Assembly (NCBI GenBank): GCA_036365145.1
Contig: JAEOAD010000603.1
Location: forward strand, 2,480,001-2,544,000
Length of the DNA stretch: 64,000 nucleotides
DNA from: Orientallactaga sibirica
Lineage: Eukaryota; Chordata; Mammalia; Rodentia; Dipodidae
Direction of reading: 5' to 3'
In this document: positions 32,791-45,739 of the stretch, in pieces
How the letters are laid out: every line of letters begins with the position of its first letter
Position numbering within the stretch: the first letter of the stretch is position 1
Program-made: the position numbers and the translations under genes
The notes under the pieces: model-generated
Told to the model about the DNA's origin: nothing
The model's input: only the letters and a program-made list of their open reading frames with translations
Databases searched by the model: none

Positions 32791-33004
32791 ATACTTGACT
32801 CCTTAGAGTGAGCAGTTAGCAAAGTAATCTGGAAACTTAAGTGCAATGCAGGTAACTGCCTATAGCTAGACATTCTCAGATTATAAGGATTAGTCCTTAT
32901 CATGGGGTTAAATATATGCTGTAGTTATACACTGCATTGATCATGAATTTAGGGAATATTTTTTTTTCCTCACAAAAATCTTAGTATATTTCCTAGCTCC
33001 CTAC

Positions 33005-33115
33005 TTAAAAACCAGAGAAGAAGTTGACTGTGCCGAGTGTGGCCTTTGTGTCCCAGCACCCAGGAGGCTGAGGCATCATGATTAAGACTTCGAGGTCAGC
33101 CTAATCTACTTAATG
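33005..33115 (+). repeat. B1-like SINE fragment
   Basis: GTGTCCCAGCACCCAGGAGGCTGAGG (33049-33074) followed by CGAGGTCAGCC (33091) matches the core of B1 in sense orientation. The front is diverged. Confidence 0.75.
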
Positions 33116-33172
33116 AGGCCTGACCAGCTTGGTCAGCACAGAGAGCTCTTGCCTAAACATACAGCAACAGAA

Positions 33173-33316
33173 AAGCTGGGAAGATGGCTCAGTGGTCACA
33201 ATCACTTGCTCGCAAATCCTGCTGACCCAGGTTCAATTCACAAGCCACTCATGTTAACCAGGCCACAAAAAGTAGTGCAAGCATATGGTTTTTATTTGCA
33301 GTGACAAGAGGCCCTG
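33173..33316 (+). repeat. tRNA-derived SINE, diverged
   Basis: AGCTGGGAAGATGGCTCAGTGG start, B-box GGTTCAATTC at 33230, and a shortened body with TTTGCAGTGACAAGAGGCCCTGG (33296-33318) before the CATA microsatellite. Confidence 0.78.
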
Positions 33317-33431
33317 GTATACACAAACACATACATACATACATACATACACATACATACATACATACATACATACATACATACATACATACATACACAC
33401 ACACATACATACATACATACATACATACATA
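33317..33431. repeat. (CATA)n microsatellite
   Basis: About 115 bases of CATA/CACA tetranucleotide in the tail of the SINE. Open frames over it on both strands (Y/V/C/M or T/H/I repeats) are artefacts of the repeat. Confidence 0.95.
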
Positions 33432-33539
33432 AAATTTAAGATCAAAACAAAAAACAGAATAAGAAATATAAAATTAAAGGTAATAAATACTCTTGAACAG
33501 TCATAAAAATACACAGTAACAATAAATGTCTTTCCATGA

Positions 33540-33632
33540 AACAGAGTGTTCATTCTATTTGCATGGTGCTGAAGATCAAACCCAGGGTCTAGATAGGCAA
33601 GTGCTATACCACCAAATTACACATCTAGCCTC
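33540..33632 (-). repeat. ID-like tRNA-derived SINE fragment
   Basis: The reverse complement reads GGCTAGATGTGTAATTTGGTGGTATAGCACTTGCC...CCCTGGGTTTGATC...CACCATGCAAA, the layout of rodent ID and ID-related elements (promoter A- and B-box of a tRNA-Ala-like head). It differs from the main SINE of the window. Confidence 0.7.
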
Positions 33633-33960
33633 TTATTCAGGGTATGCCAACACTCAGTGCATGTCCTGTTAGTCTTATTGAGAAAATGGTCTACTAAATG
33701 CAAGCCATGGCACTCTATAGAGTTTACTGGGGATTGATGTTTCTAGGCAGGTATAGGAAATGCAACATCCAGGATATTTTCACATGTGGTGCTTCTAAGC
33801 CAGGATAGTTTATGCAGAAAGAGAAGATAGTTTCTTGGGCCTTGGTCCACATGTATTTGATCACTAAGGTATTCCTCAGAGGCTTCAGTCCCCCTGCAGG
33901 ACACATGTTTGTTCTGAAGTCACCAGTGAAGTGGAGGTGACATTTGATCAAGAAGAAATT

Positions 33961-33977
33961 AAAGGGAGGGAGGAAGG

Positions 33978-34008
<31 letters not shown>

Positions 34009-34103
34009 AAGAAAGAAAGAAAAAAAGAAAGAAAGAAAAAAGAAAGAAAAAGAAAGAAAGAAAGGAAAGGAAGGAAGGAAGGAAGGAAGGAAGAAAGGAA
34101 AGG
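33961..34103. repeat. 143-base pure purine tract
   Basis: No pyrimidine on the plus strand from 33961 to 34103: GGGA, GA, GAAA and GGAA runs in turn. Lies directly before a B1-like SINE. Confidence 0.93.
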
Positions 34104-34240
34104 TGGGAGTGACATTGCACACCTGTAAATTTAGCACCTAAGAGGTACAAGTAGAATAATCTAGATTTCATGGTCATTCTCAGCTATATAGTGAGCTTGA
34201 GGTCAGCCTGGGCTACATGAAATCTTGCCTTTAAAGGATG
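34104..34240 (+). repeat. B1-like SINE between two purine tracts
   Basis: TGGGAGTGACATTGCACACCTG...GAGCTTGAGGTCAGCCTGGGCTACATGAAATC is a diverged B1 in sense. Purine tracts adjoin both ends (33961-34103 and 34248-34299). Confidence 0.75.
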
Positions 34241-34247
34241 AAAAGAC

Positions 34248-34299
34248 AAGGAAGGAAGGAAGGGAGGGAGGGAAGGAGGGAGGGAGGGAGGGGAGGAAT
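34248..34299. repeat. GGAA/GGGA purine tract
   Basis: Pure purine run in the tail position of the B1-like SINE on its left. Confidence 0.92.
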
Positions 34300-34568
34300 A
34301 TCAATATATGGCTAGACTAGCGAAATTGCGATGTATATTACTCATAGGCTTAACCTTTAAGTATGTGTATTGGTACTTTAAAATGAGAAATTTAGCCTTT
34401 CAAACTATTCTGACCATTTCTTTCTTTGTGTAAAATTGGTGGAAGATGTTAAATGATCTTGAACTAGGTGAAATAACCCTCCTGTAGAATTTATAACTCA
34501 ATACTTACCAGTGAGTGCCTTATGTTCAGACTTGAGAAATTCAATGAATGTTTAACAGAAGTCTCATC

Positions 34569-35090
34569 TGTTGTGGTTCCTGGGGTCCCTGTGGATGCGG
34601 TTCCCCAGAGATGTTCAGGCAACTGTGGAGCATGGTCTTAAGTGTCCATGAGTATGATGGGAAGAAACACTTGGGTTACTGCATCAGAGGACAGCTCATT
34701 TATTCGCCAGGGGAGTGAGTTTATAAATATTCATGTAGTGACGAGAAGAGGTACCAGGTATGGGTCATGGGGGGATTGGCTGTGTGAAGGATGCTGGCTG
34801 ATACTTTATTAACATATAGTGATGTAAGCAGACAAAGGTCACAAGGCTCTGGGGAAAGAAAAACCTAAGTCTTATCAGGATGTCCTGGTGCCTGGGGCTG
34901 GGGGGAGGGAACGACCTCACTCCTATCTGGTCTTGAGATTCTCAGGGTTTAGGCTTACTGCAAACTCAGGGTGCAGGGCTCTTAGTCATGCCTGACAGCT
35001 CAGTTCTGCCTAATCCTCCAGTAGCCCTGGGGCCTCCAACCATGCCCTATAATTTGGAGCTATTATCTGACCCTTATCAGCTCAAAGATA
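34569..35090 (-). mobile_element. LTR-like element (class uncertain)
   Basis: The minus strand carries a TATAAACTCACTCCCC promoter-like block (near 34715-34735) and GAATAAATGAGCTG with an AATAAA signal (near 34695-34710), then about 120 bases ending GGAACCACAACA. That is the arrangement of U3-R-U5. The sequence is GC-richer than its flanks. I see no second LTR and no sure target duplication, so its class and outer limits are uncertain. Confidence 0.5.
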
Positions 35091-35099
35091 GTCTGTGTT

Positions 35100-35719
35100 T
35101 AGCATTAAAAAAAAAAAAAAAAAACAGATTAGTGAGTAAAGCCAATTTTTAGACTGCGATTTTAAAATTTCTACTTTTTTATGCTTTTATTCATTCAGTT
35201 TATGAGGGGTTGTAACTGCTTTGTAGAGATAGAGTTATTTGTTATAAATTTGTTTGAAAGGGATAATTTGTGCAAAGAAGAAACATTAATATACATGTTC
35301 TGTCACCCAGAATTAGAAGACTCTCCAAAAGTCCTGGGTTAATATGTGATGTTGCTGAAACATATTTTTCAAGCAGTGTTCAAGGAAATATGTATAAATC
35401 AAGAAAATATATAATTATCCTGTTTGATATACATACTTTATTTAAATAAAGTATTTAATAACTGGAAAGAAGTAAATTATAACTACTTGTATGTCAAAAG
35501 AATTTTAGATACTTATCATAAAATCACTTTCTTTTTTGTTTCATTCTTTAGAAATCATGAATGTTTCCTGAGAAAGAAACTTCCTTTTTTTCTCACCATC
35601 TCTTATAAAAATTACCCAAGTTTATAAATATAAGTAAAGGCTACATTATTATTAAAAATAAGAATATTTGTTACTGGAGAACTTTTAAATATTTGGAGGT
35701 TTTGCAATATCTAAACTAC
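35100..35719. other. no recognised gene; AT-rich
   Basis: Includes an A-run at 35107-35124. Short frames only. Confidence 0.5.
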
Positions 35720-35985
35720 TTGGATGAGCTTAAGGGTTCGAAAACTGGTTATAGATCTTTCAGTCCAGCCCTAGGGTGTGTTGTGAGATAGTTGGAGCTC
35801 TGGCTATTGGTGTTTGCTGCTGCTAGAAGTTGTTTGGGCTATGGATTTAAGGAAGTAAGTCAGCTTCTTCTTCCATGACAATTTGTCCTCTGGATTCAGT
35901 AAGCCTGAAATAAAGCTTTTCTCCCATAAGCTGCCTCTGGTCAGGTATTTGTCTCAGCAATGAGAAAGTAATGACACCGTTCACT
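35720..35985 (+). mobile_element. MaLR-type LTR fragment
   Basis: The 3' half of a MaLR-like LTR: TTCTTCTTCCATGACA...GTAAGCCTGAAATAAAGC (AATAAA near 35908) followed by CCATAAGCTGCCTCTGGTCAGGTATTTGTC and CAGCAATGAGAAAGTAATGACA. This end pattern is common to rodent MaLR LTRs. The 5' half is not clear. Confidence 0.65.
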
Positions 35986-38900
35986 AACCCAACTTACACA
36001 AGAAAGAAACCAAAGACAAGCTGAAGTGAGTGAGATCATTAATCCAGAGTGAAGGTATTTGGAGTGCCCTTGAACTCTATGGCCAATACAGAAAGAACAC
36101 ACTGGTATTGGTGAGCCTTAGTTAAGCCACTGACTTCTCAAGAGTGGCATCCTCCATTCTGACTTCTTTCATCCCAGCAGTCTTTACTGTGTAGCATAGA
36201 TCCATATTATAAAGTAATTCACAGCAGTTGTATTTTTTCTTCTGTCCATTTGTAGACTTGAAGATTTCAGGACAGAATCCACAGCTGTGTTTCACAGGAT
36301 TAATCACATCTTTCCTTTGGCTATCAATAAGTACAATAAACTTCTGACTGTCTGAAGGCCTCTCTAGGAAGAAGCATGAGCAAATGGAAATGTTACTATA
36401 TGAACAAAGATTCTGTATTCAAAAACACAAATTCTTGGCAACTGAGAACTGATGACTGCATCAAATGTCATCAATAAGCATAAACAACCTTTGTAAAATA
36501 TAAATTATAATTAGGCCTAGTCATTTGAGGACCCTGACGGACAAGACAGACTAGGCGACTCCATTTTTATGCCTGAAACAGAGATAAGGATATTGTTCAC
36601 CTGAAAAAAACATAGTTTTTTTTTTTTTTAATTGCTGGCAATTCTAGCTTGTTTTAATAATCTCAATTATTTGATTAAAAAAAATGAAGAACCTACCCTG
36701 TCCCTGTCAATGAACTGATGTTCCTAACAACACTCAATCCAAAGTAAGCTCTTTCTTCTCTAGTCCCTTCTTATAACTACACAGTCTAATCCCAAATATT
36801 AGCAGAGATTCCTCCTCAGTTTCTTTGCCAAGCAACCTATGTATCTGTAGTAAAGAAAATAAGTGTATCAGGTAAGCTGCAGAAGATCAAAGTTTTGACA
36901 CCACTGAGTCACCAGAGGTGGTGCTTCCTTCCAGCATGGTTTGTAAGAAAGCAAATCAAAACATAACCAACAGCACAAAATATGCCAGGGAAAGAAAAGT
37001 TCTGAGTTCTGTATTTTTCCCCTTCTTTGTTTAGAATGAAGTTACTATAGAATACAGAAACTCAAATAATGTGGTAATGGGAATGTTTGTGCAAAGAAAG
37101 AATTAATGAGGACAAGTATTCCTAATAGTTTTAAAGTATGGGATATCCAATGAACCATTGATTGAGATTTTATAAAAACAATGTGAAGGTAAGAAAGGTA
37201 GAACAGGTGCGCCATATGCAGGTAGACCTAGGGCTGAGCCAGCTCACATGTCTGTGGCCAAGCCTTGGGTCTTAGAAGCAGAGGCTATATCCACCCATGC
37301 ATTTTGGGACACATAGGCTTTATCTGTCCAGCCAACACACAGGTCAGAATGGGTTAATGCCAGATGTGAATAAAATTTTATCTCTACCATTTTCACAAAT
37401 GGTGCTCTTTACATGAAATGGGGCACAAAAGATCCAAGTGCTCAGGACCTCAGCTACTCATGTTTGCTGCTCTAGTATTTCCTGGAAAGGCAAGAATCCT
37501 CACAAGACAGTAAGAAACTTTATCTGTTGTCCCAGTTTTTCACACCTTTCCTAAGCCTGCCATGGCCTGAAGCAGCTTAGCCAGCACTGGATAAGAACCA
37601 TCCACACATTCAGTTTCACAGTATTTATCTGGTTCCAGTGATGTGCCAGTTCTAGTAAACAACTGCTGGAGAGATCTAAGGGTTTTGCATGTACCCCACA
37701 TTCTTCTACATCTCACATGCATTGTAATAGTCTTCTGATTTTCTTACCACCAAAAAACACTTCTAAATGTTTAAAAACAGGATGTTGTTCCAAGGAAAAA
37801 TGCCATGATGCTATTAAATTCCTCTGCAAATGTTCCATTAAAAAAGAAAATTATAAAAGGTTATTTTTTGTCTGGCAAAGGAAAAGGAGTTTTCACTATC
37901 TTAATCCATAGGATCACCAAGTTATAGACTTCTAAGTTTTGATTTGAATTGCCATCATCAATCACATCTTATCATCCACATCTCAACTCATATGTATTAT
38001 TGAATAGGTATTATGAGTATATGTGTGTGTGAGTCAAGATAAAACTTTATTACTAAGAATGTACAGATGTGTGTATGTAGTTCACATCAGTTTTATTTGA
38101 GAACAAGATTCATATAGTTCAGTTTGGTCTCATTAAAAGTAACTAATTCTTCTGGGGACCCAGAATATATTAGTTCAGGATTAAATATCTTTTAGATCTC
38201 CTCAATTGCTTCCTTTTACTTTGTGTGTGAGTCCTAACATTTTCATATTTAATTTGTTGTGTGACAAATGTAACTAATTATATTATTAATATCTAAAAAA
38301 TATTTTTTTCAATATCCTATATTTGAATAGAATTAAGCTGTTTACTATTTGGGCTTCTACTTCAATTTTTCTTGTAGTGTGGTGAGAAAGCAAAACAAAT
38401 AAATATAAAACACCACTAAACAAAAAGCCAAATGCAACTTAGTTACCATCCTGATCTTCATCATTTTCAATCAGTGAACTCCTTGTTAGACCTTGTGTTT
38501 TCTGGGCAATTTCTCATTCTAACTCTTAATTCAGGCCTTTATCCTCCCTCCCTCCCCCCCACTCTCTGTCTGTGTTCTATTGACCAGCTTGAAAATAGCC
38601 TCCTTTTTATTTAATAGACTAAACCCTATGTCCTTAAAAGAACTTTATTTCTTGAATCAAAACTAATCCACACGGATTAGCAGTGGCTAATAGATATAAT
38701 AGATAACTAGTTTCAGTCCAGGGTAGCAAACACTAGAAATACTGTGGATATGAATGAATAAACAGTAAGCACATTGGGAACCTCAGTGAATTCATGGAAC
38801 TGACTTCATTTCCTGGATGTAGAAAGCAGTATGTCCCCTACTTAAAATTTCATACTTGTACATGGAGTTGATTATGCCCTGCTTTGGAGTTTTCTTAAAT

Positions 38901-41262
38901 AGAATTCATGTTTAGAGTTTTTGTATATCCTACATATAAATTTATCAATTCAATGCTGCTTTTTCCTTTCTATTTAGGTTTTCCCTCTGTGTCTTGGCCT
39001 CTCTCTCTCTCTCTCTCCCCTGCTCTCCCTCTCCCCGTCTCTGACTCACTCATCTAGTTACCTTTCATGGGTTGTTATTGGTATTATTGCTTTTTCCTAG
39101 TTATGATATGCCTATCATAACTTCACAAATCTTGCTTTTTGTATCTTCCATCAGACTAAATCATATTTTCAAGGTTACTTTATTTTTGCTGATCTAACAA
39201 AATGTCTTTTTTTTTAAATTTCATGTTTCATTCTGAACTTTATCTGGGCTAAAATCATTCATAATTCTGGACTTTATCATATTTGTAACTTAGCATTGTC
39301 CACACCAACTCTGTTTTAAAAATACTAAAGGCTCCCTACTACACTTCAACATACATATGTTAAATTCTTGGGAAATGCTATTCAAATCCACAGTTCTTTT
39401 CCTGGGTATGAAATTATTCCACAATGTTCCCGTCAAGTGTGAAGTCCAAACTAATTATACAGAGACACTTTCCATGACACATCTTTTCACTGATCTACTT
39501 TCCTAAGTTTGCATTTAGGAAAGAAGACAAAATCATAATATAAAAGCTTATTTCTAAAATTTCAAACCTCTTTCCTGAGTTCCCTTGAGAACTGGGGCCC
39601 AAAATCATATAGATGCTATTTCTTTTCAAGATAAAAGCAGATTCTATTACCCCACATGGTAAATAAATCATAATAAATCTATGACACAGAACAAGATGCA
39701 CATTAGCCAGAGACCAAAGAGCAAGTTTGGAGAATATGAGGATTAGCCAATTGCTCCCCAATGTCAAACTAAGATCAGGAGAAATAACCCTTCTGGCACC
39801 TGACAGAAGAAGTCAAAGGTCAGAACTTCATTTCTCCATAGTCTTATTTACCAAACTTACTGAGAAGGTGCTTAATAAGGCATGATTATTTGTTATTTTT
39901 TTAAAGAGTTCAGAATGAACAGACATAGAGTCATGAATGAGAATAACTCTCAGCTCTATTATTCTGGTGAGAACACTGTAACCTTTTTGTTAAGAACAAT
40001 TATGTTCAGGTTATTACTTTGTCAGAGTTGATTTCTTTGCCTAAGAAAAATATGGAATGCAAACATATTAGGTTACACAGAGCTAGGAAGGTCATAGATG
40101 ACTCTTCCATAATTGCAAACAAGGAGTGTCAGGTCAGCAGAAAGAGCCCCAAATGCCTTGGCGATTAGACATAAACATTACACTTTGACTTCTGAGAGAA
40201 AAGGCTATCAAAACTGGCAGAAGTTTCCAAGCATCCAGCATGATTTACCCATAAGAAAGAAGAGTTAGAGTGAATGAGTGAGAATGGAAGGCAGAGGAGA
40301 TCGTTTCACAGCAAATATAATTATTGTGGACTATAGGGCATTTGAATGAATTAGAACTTCTGTAAGTATAGAAGCACAGTACTGGGGATTTACAGAGTTG
40401 CCCAGTAGGCTATTTTGCTAACATTTTTTTTTCCTTTGTACCTTAGAAATGGTTTGAGTCAACAAACTTAACGAATAGGTGGCAAGGGCTTATTATTAAA
40501 AAGAAAGACTATGAAGTTTGCTGCCTCACTTCTGGGCTTCTTGAGGCATTCCTGCTTAACTCTGTTTTATAATCTTAATCTATTTGGTAATAACACACAA
40601 ATATGAAGCTTTTTGTTGATAATCTTTGTGACATATTACAGATAGTTTTAGAGCTAAGGTAGTTTCTTTGTACTTTTGCCATATTATTGCAACTGCTATT
40701 ATTATTGTTCTCTGTAAAATGTTGTCCTAGAAATACTCTGAAAAAAGTAGTCATGAAGTATGGTCTTGCCTTTTGCAGTGCTAAAAGAGACACTGCAGAA
40801 ACAAACATTCTTGAGAAGGAAGCCCACACCCAGGAACACTAACCTCAAGTTGGCCCCTGGTCAGCCATACTATCTGGTATTTATGCCTTGTTTATTTGTT
40901 TGTTTGTTTGTTTGTCTCCTGAATCTCCTCTGTGCTGGACACTGCCTCACTTTAAAGTATAGCAGGCAGCAACCCTGACAAAGTGCACATGCATGTCCCC
41001 GACATCTATCTCAAGAAGGCCTGGCATTTTCTATTTTGGAGTTTCAGGAATCATGAGACATCATGTAATAAATTTGATTACTCTACTGGGGAGACCAGGA
41101 AGAGAACGTGTATAGGAAAGGTCCTGGGATTAAAGAAGATTAGAAGGCACTATCCTAGCATTACAGCTGTTTTCCTGCCAAGAAGCTACTCTTGGGATAT
41201 TCCAGCCTCAGCAGCACCAGCCCATCTCAGTCCTGGTGGAATTTTGACAAATAGAAGCAATT
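35986..41262. other. long unique region, no gene recognised
   Basis: 5.3 kb without a supported gene or intact repeat. Low-complexity spots: a T-run at 36616-36630, a CT run at 39001-39018, and (TTTG)n at 40894-40914. Minus frames at 36122-36307, 37540-37722, 39495-39767 and 40575-40829, and plus frames at 38432-38614 and 40983-41270, have no recognisable domains and no exon context. It may be intronic or intergenic. Confidence 0.55.
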
Positions 41263-41490
41263 GGGCTTAGGAGATGGTTCAACAGTTAAAGGTGCTTTCT
41301 CACAAAGCCTGAAGCTTGGGTTCAATTCTCCAATACCCACATAAGACAAATGCACAAAGTGGAGCATGTGTCTGGAATTGGTTTGCAGCAGCAAGAGGCC
41401 TGGTGTGCACCCATTCTCTTTTCTCTTTCCCTCCCTCTCCCTCCCCTCACAAATAAATAAATAATATAAAAAAGAAATAAATAATTTTAA
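41263..41490 (+). repeat. tRNA-derived SINE, short form
   Basis: GGGCTTAGGAGATGGTTCAACAG start, B-box GGTTCAATTCTCC, body TGCACAAAGTGGAGCATGTGTCTGG, AAATAAATAAAT tail. Confidence 0.87.
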
Positions 41491-41865
41491 AAGACTGGTC
41501 AAGTTTGAGCTTCTGAGAAAGCGTACTTGATTCTGAGGGTCTAACTTGCAACACAGAGCAATGAACCAACGATGACCACAGTGCAAACAAAAGCTAGGGA
41601 ATATTTGGAGAGGAGAGGAAAACTCTATTCCTCTGAAATAAAAAAAAAATAACAGAAATAGGCAAGTATGGAAATTTTGCATTATTGATGCAAATAAATG
41701 TTAAAAGATCTCCTAAATATGGGTTTCTTCTCAAGAATGTAAAAATTCAATATTTATTGAGACTTACCATATAATAGATAGATGCTCAATGTGGGTTGGA
41801 AGAATCTAAACTAGCAAGATTTAGTTTCAATCTCAAGATGACTATAATGAAAAAGGGAGAATCTT

Positions 41866-42060
41866 GGTACTGGTGAGATGGCTTAGTGTTTAAGGTGTTT
41901 GCCTACAAAGCCAAATGACCCAGTTTTGATTCCCTAGGACCCACATATGCCAGTGCAGAAGGTGGTGTATGCATCAGGAATTTGTTTGCAGTGGCTGGAG
42001 GCCCATTCTCTCCCTCCCTCCACTGCCTCTCTCTCTCTGTAAAATAAACAAATAAAAATG
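41866..42060 (+). repeat. tRNA-derived SINE, short form
   Basis: TGGTACTGGTGAGATGGCTTAG start, body with TGTTTGCAGTGGCTGGAGGCCC, CT region and AAATAAAC-type tail. Confidence 0.85.
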
Positions 42061-42458
42061 AAATAGTTATAAAAAGGAAGAATACAATATGAATAAAATA
42101 TAAAATAAATGTAATAATGTTGGGATACTTTATAAAGGTCATATAAAAGAGGAATTTACATAATCTAAACTCAGGAAAGTTTCCAACAAGCAGTTGTTAT
42201 TTTAGAAAAAAATGCACTAATTATACAATTGGCATGGTAGTGTCACATAATGATCATTAAAATAGGTCTTACCTTCTCCGGGTTCTGAAATAGTATCTGT
42301 CACTGACTCAGTGCTGATTTGGCTTAAAGATCAAATCCAAGCCAAGAAAAGTCATGAAAATATAAACTATAATAAAATGATATTGAGAATGAAAACTGTA
42401 AGGCAAGTTTTATGTGAAAAAGTGAAAGGAAAAATTAATGCATTAAAAGATTGGTAAG

Positions 42459-42690
42459 GGGCTGGAGAGATGGCTTACTGGTTAAGGCACATGCCTACGA
42501 AGCCTAGAGACCTATGTTCAACTTTCCAGATCTCACATAGGCCAGAGGCACAAAGGTGAGGCAAGTGCAACATTACACATGCCAATAGGGGACACAAGGA
42601 TCTGGAGTTCAATTGCAGTGGCTGAGGCCCTGGTGCAACAATTCTCTCTCTCTCTCTCTCTCAAAAATAAAATATAAAAATTAAAAAAAG
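42459..42690 (+). repeat. tRNA-derived SINE, longer form with exact 13-bp target duplication
   Basis: GGGCTGGAGAGATGGCTTACTGG start. The body has extra sequence (AAGTGCAACATTACACATGCC near 42563-42583) as in the long form, though with a single GTTC(A/C)A segment. AAAGATTGGTAAG occurs at 42446-42458 and 42691-42703. Confidence 0.92.
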
Positions 42691-42703
42691 AAAGATTGGT
42701 AAG

Positions 42704-45449
42704 ATTTGCGTGGAGGAATATTTATTCCTGTTGGTTCAATGTGTAAAGGTACTAACACAGAAAATTTCAAAGTGGTCTGTAAAGAATGAAAACAAGGAAT
42801 TCCAATATCAAAGGGTTTAAAGAAATAAGACAATCTTAGCACACATTCTCTGACAAAATAAATGTCCTAGAATTACTGTGACCAGAATCACTCATTCAGC
42901 CATTATTTTCCTTTCCTGTGTCATCTCTCTTCAGGTTGGCAGCCATATCATATTTTTCTATTCTCTGCTTGTGCCCCCAAAATAATTGTCACAAAGAACA
43001 AACACAAAAATATGTTTATTCCTGATAATTAAAGAAGAGTTCGTTGTGGAAAGAAGGCAGAAGTGGAATTAATTTAGAAGCTGTTTTTTTTTTTTTTTTT
43101 TTAAAGGGTTTTCAACTACTTTGGTCCTTGAGGAAAAAAATAAAATTATGAAAATGTTCTATTAGAAAGCCATTTTAATGTTCACGAGTGTGTATGTTCA
43201 AAATGCATATTTGATAAAGCTGTATTTCCTTTGCAGTAGTCCTATGTCCTGTTCTCTACTAAATGGGAAGAACTTAAAACCATCACATAGAAGAAGGGGG
43301 CTGGGGTGCCTGTGGTCTGGAGGCTTGGCTGGTATTTAAGTAAAAATGGAAAAGAAGGTGTCATAAACTTAAACTGGGGAGGTCTAGTACTAAGTAAGTA
43401 AAAGGCTGTCTCTATGGATTGAGTTAAACCCCTTAACAACTTCTCTATTTTATTCTCTCCATGTGTTTTAGCATACTATTGGGAGGATTATTTAGTTAAT
43501 GATGAAGACTATATTTATCAACTCCTCCGAAGGTTGGCTGCTTAATGATGAGAGAACTCTAAGTGATGCAGTGGGAGTATCACAGGGGCTAGCAAGAGCC
43601 TTATTGTTAGCTAAGTCCTTTGGAGACCCACAGGACAAAATATGATATACAGTTCTCAGAGCATTTGGAATTGGGTTTCAATAATTATTTCTCCCTCTAA
43701 TTCCCCCAAGTCAATTGGGTTTTCCTCTTTGTGGGCTCAACAAGCAATTTGTTTTTTATGATGGTGGAATTTTTGAATGGTCTCAACATTATCTGGAAAA
43801 TGATTTCTCTAAACAGAAATTACAGTGCCCAAGGTGCTGCAAGGTGATAACCAGGCTTTCTGCAGAGCTGTGTAAGTGAATGCTTAGCTTTAACTGCTCA
43901 CCCAAGATCTTTGTACCTTCCTTTAGTGAAACAGTCCAAGTTTTAGTAACTTGACTTTATCCTACATACTGAGAAACACTCACAGATCCTCCTTAAATAC
44001 AGTTTCTATATAAAAGTGCAAAGAAAATCAGAATTTATTAGAGTATTATGCTGACCACTTCAATGAGACTGTCCTTTGTAGTTGAGGTCTTATAGAATCT
44101 ATCCTTTCAGAAATCTATTAGATCTCATTCTGACTCAGTAAAAGTGAAATCAGAGCCCAATTTGCTTTTGCCTTTCTCTAACTTTCAGTCTTAAAATATA
44201 GTCAGCCTGTTGTAATCTGAAACTAAATATAGACCTTCCTATTTCAAGAAAAGTACCACAGGAATGAAGAATATTCTAGTATACTCTTAACCAGAATTCA
44301 ATAGCTCAGTCACTTAATAAATCCAAGTAAATACAATCTTCTTTGAAAGTAAACCTCCATATGAGGTAAAACCTTTCTTTCAGGTCAATAGGGATCATTA
44401 GGGAAATTATTTTTGTCCTGTAGCATGAGAGCATGGTATTACCTCACATGTAGGATAGCAATGCACATGTTCAGTTTGAATAAGCCTGAGCACATTAGTG
44501 GGTACTGTAGTCTGTAGGCCTGGGGCATGCTATTCCTCAGAGCACTGGCACTTTTCCTTCTTAATTTATGTTAGCACAATGGGTACATGAGCTAAATTCA
44601 AATATCCTTCCAGAAACTTGGCCCTAATCCCATTTTGTGTGGGCTTCATTTGTACCCTTCATAGTATTCCTGAGTGTTATCATAGTTCTTATAACAGGTT
44701 TAATTGGGATTTCAGACATTATTGGAAAGAGTTCTTTATCTTAATTCATAATTTGGGAGGTAATCCTGAAGTTAATGTTCTCACTTGAAAATGAAAACAG
44801 TAATTTGTGGTCTTTATTGAAGGTTATCATTTCTACAGTATGTCTGGCTTGACTTCCGAATGTGATCCCAGTAATTTCTATGTGTTAATTCAGGGGCTCA
44901 ATTATATGTCAGAATCATAAACAGGGTTAAGTGTCTGATGCTTTCTAATATAGAGGCTAGTGTTAAATGGGATGTCAAGAAAGAATCAGTAAGGGCTCAA
45001 TGCACATTTTTCAAGGTGGAAATAAAGAGAGATTTCCTGACATGACTCCTTAATGTCTTTGCTTTTCTGCACTACTGTAAGGGCTTTAAGGTATAAATGC
45101 TTACTTCCCAAACTATCACTATTGGCAAAATTAGACAGCTTGACTGAAACACTCAAATGTAAATTTCAGAATTCATCCTCAATTTCTTTGTATTATTTTC
45201 TCCAGTCAAGTCAGTTTTGTGATTTTTCAACCACACCTTCCTCTTACAACACAGATCTTGTTTTTTCTGCTGCTCATTTTCTAACTCTACCACTAGCAGA
45301 GTCTAAGTAGAATTCTCAGATGTCTCTTCCCTCCATGCCTGTGACCACATGCAGAATCAAGTTGGCAGAAAACTCAACAATGACTGTATCTGTATAGATG
45401 TATGTGGTCTGTTTCAAAGGTAGCATTACATTATTTAGTTGACTTTATT
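42704..45449. other. unique AT-rich DNA, no gene recognised
   Basis: No recognisable coding block, repeat boundary or RNA gene. T-run at 43085-43103. The 85-codon plus frame at 45053-45310 shows no family resemblance. Confidence 0.55.
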
Positions 45450-45739
45450 TATTTATTTTTAAATATTTTTTTAATTTTTATTTTGAGAGAGACACAGAGA
45501 GGGACAGAGAGAGAGGGAGAGGAAGACAGATAGAGATGGGCATGCCAGCAGCCTCTCAGCTGCTGCAAGCAAAATCCAGATGCGTGGGCCCCTTTGTGGT
45601 CAAGTATGGCATTGTGCCCTTGCATCACTTTGCATCAGGCTAAATGTGGGACCTGGAGATTGGAACCACTGGAGATTGGAACTGGCGTTCTTAGGCTTAG
45701 GAGGCAGGCGCCTTAACCCCTAAGCCATCTCTCCAGCCC
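45450..45739 (-). repeat. tRNA-derived SINE, long form (first of three in a row)
   Basis: The reverse complement starts GGGCTGGAGAGATGGCTTAGG at 45739. It has the tandem GGAGATTGGAAC segment (45656-45685) and the CACAATGCCATACTTGACCACAAAGGGG block. Best long-form copy in the window together with 23337-23617. Confidence 0.92.

Noticed and set aside
33254..33553. 99-codon frame rich in Y, V, C and M, and its opposite-strand T/H/I frame
   Set aside because: Produced by the (CATA)n microsatellite.
33724..34177. 137-codon minus frame and 65-codon plus frames rich in F/S/L or K/E/R
   Set aside because: Produced by the purine tract at 33961-34103.
36122..36307. 61-codon minus frame with several cysteines
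   Set aside because: I could not link it to a known domain. The cysteine spacing does not fit a zinc finger, and no neighbouring exon is visible.
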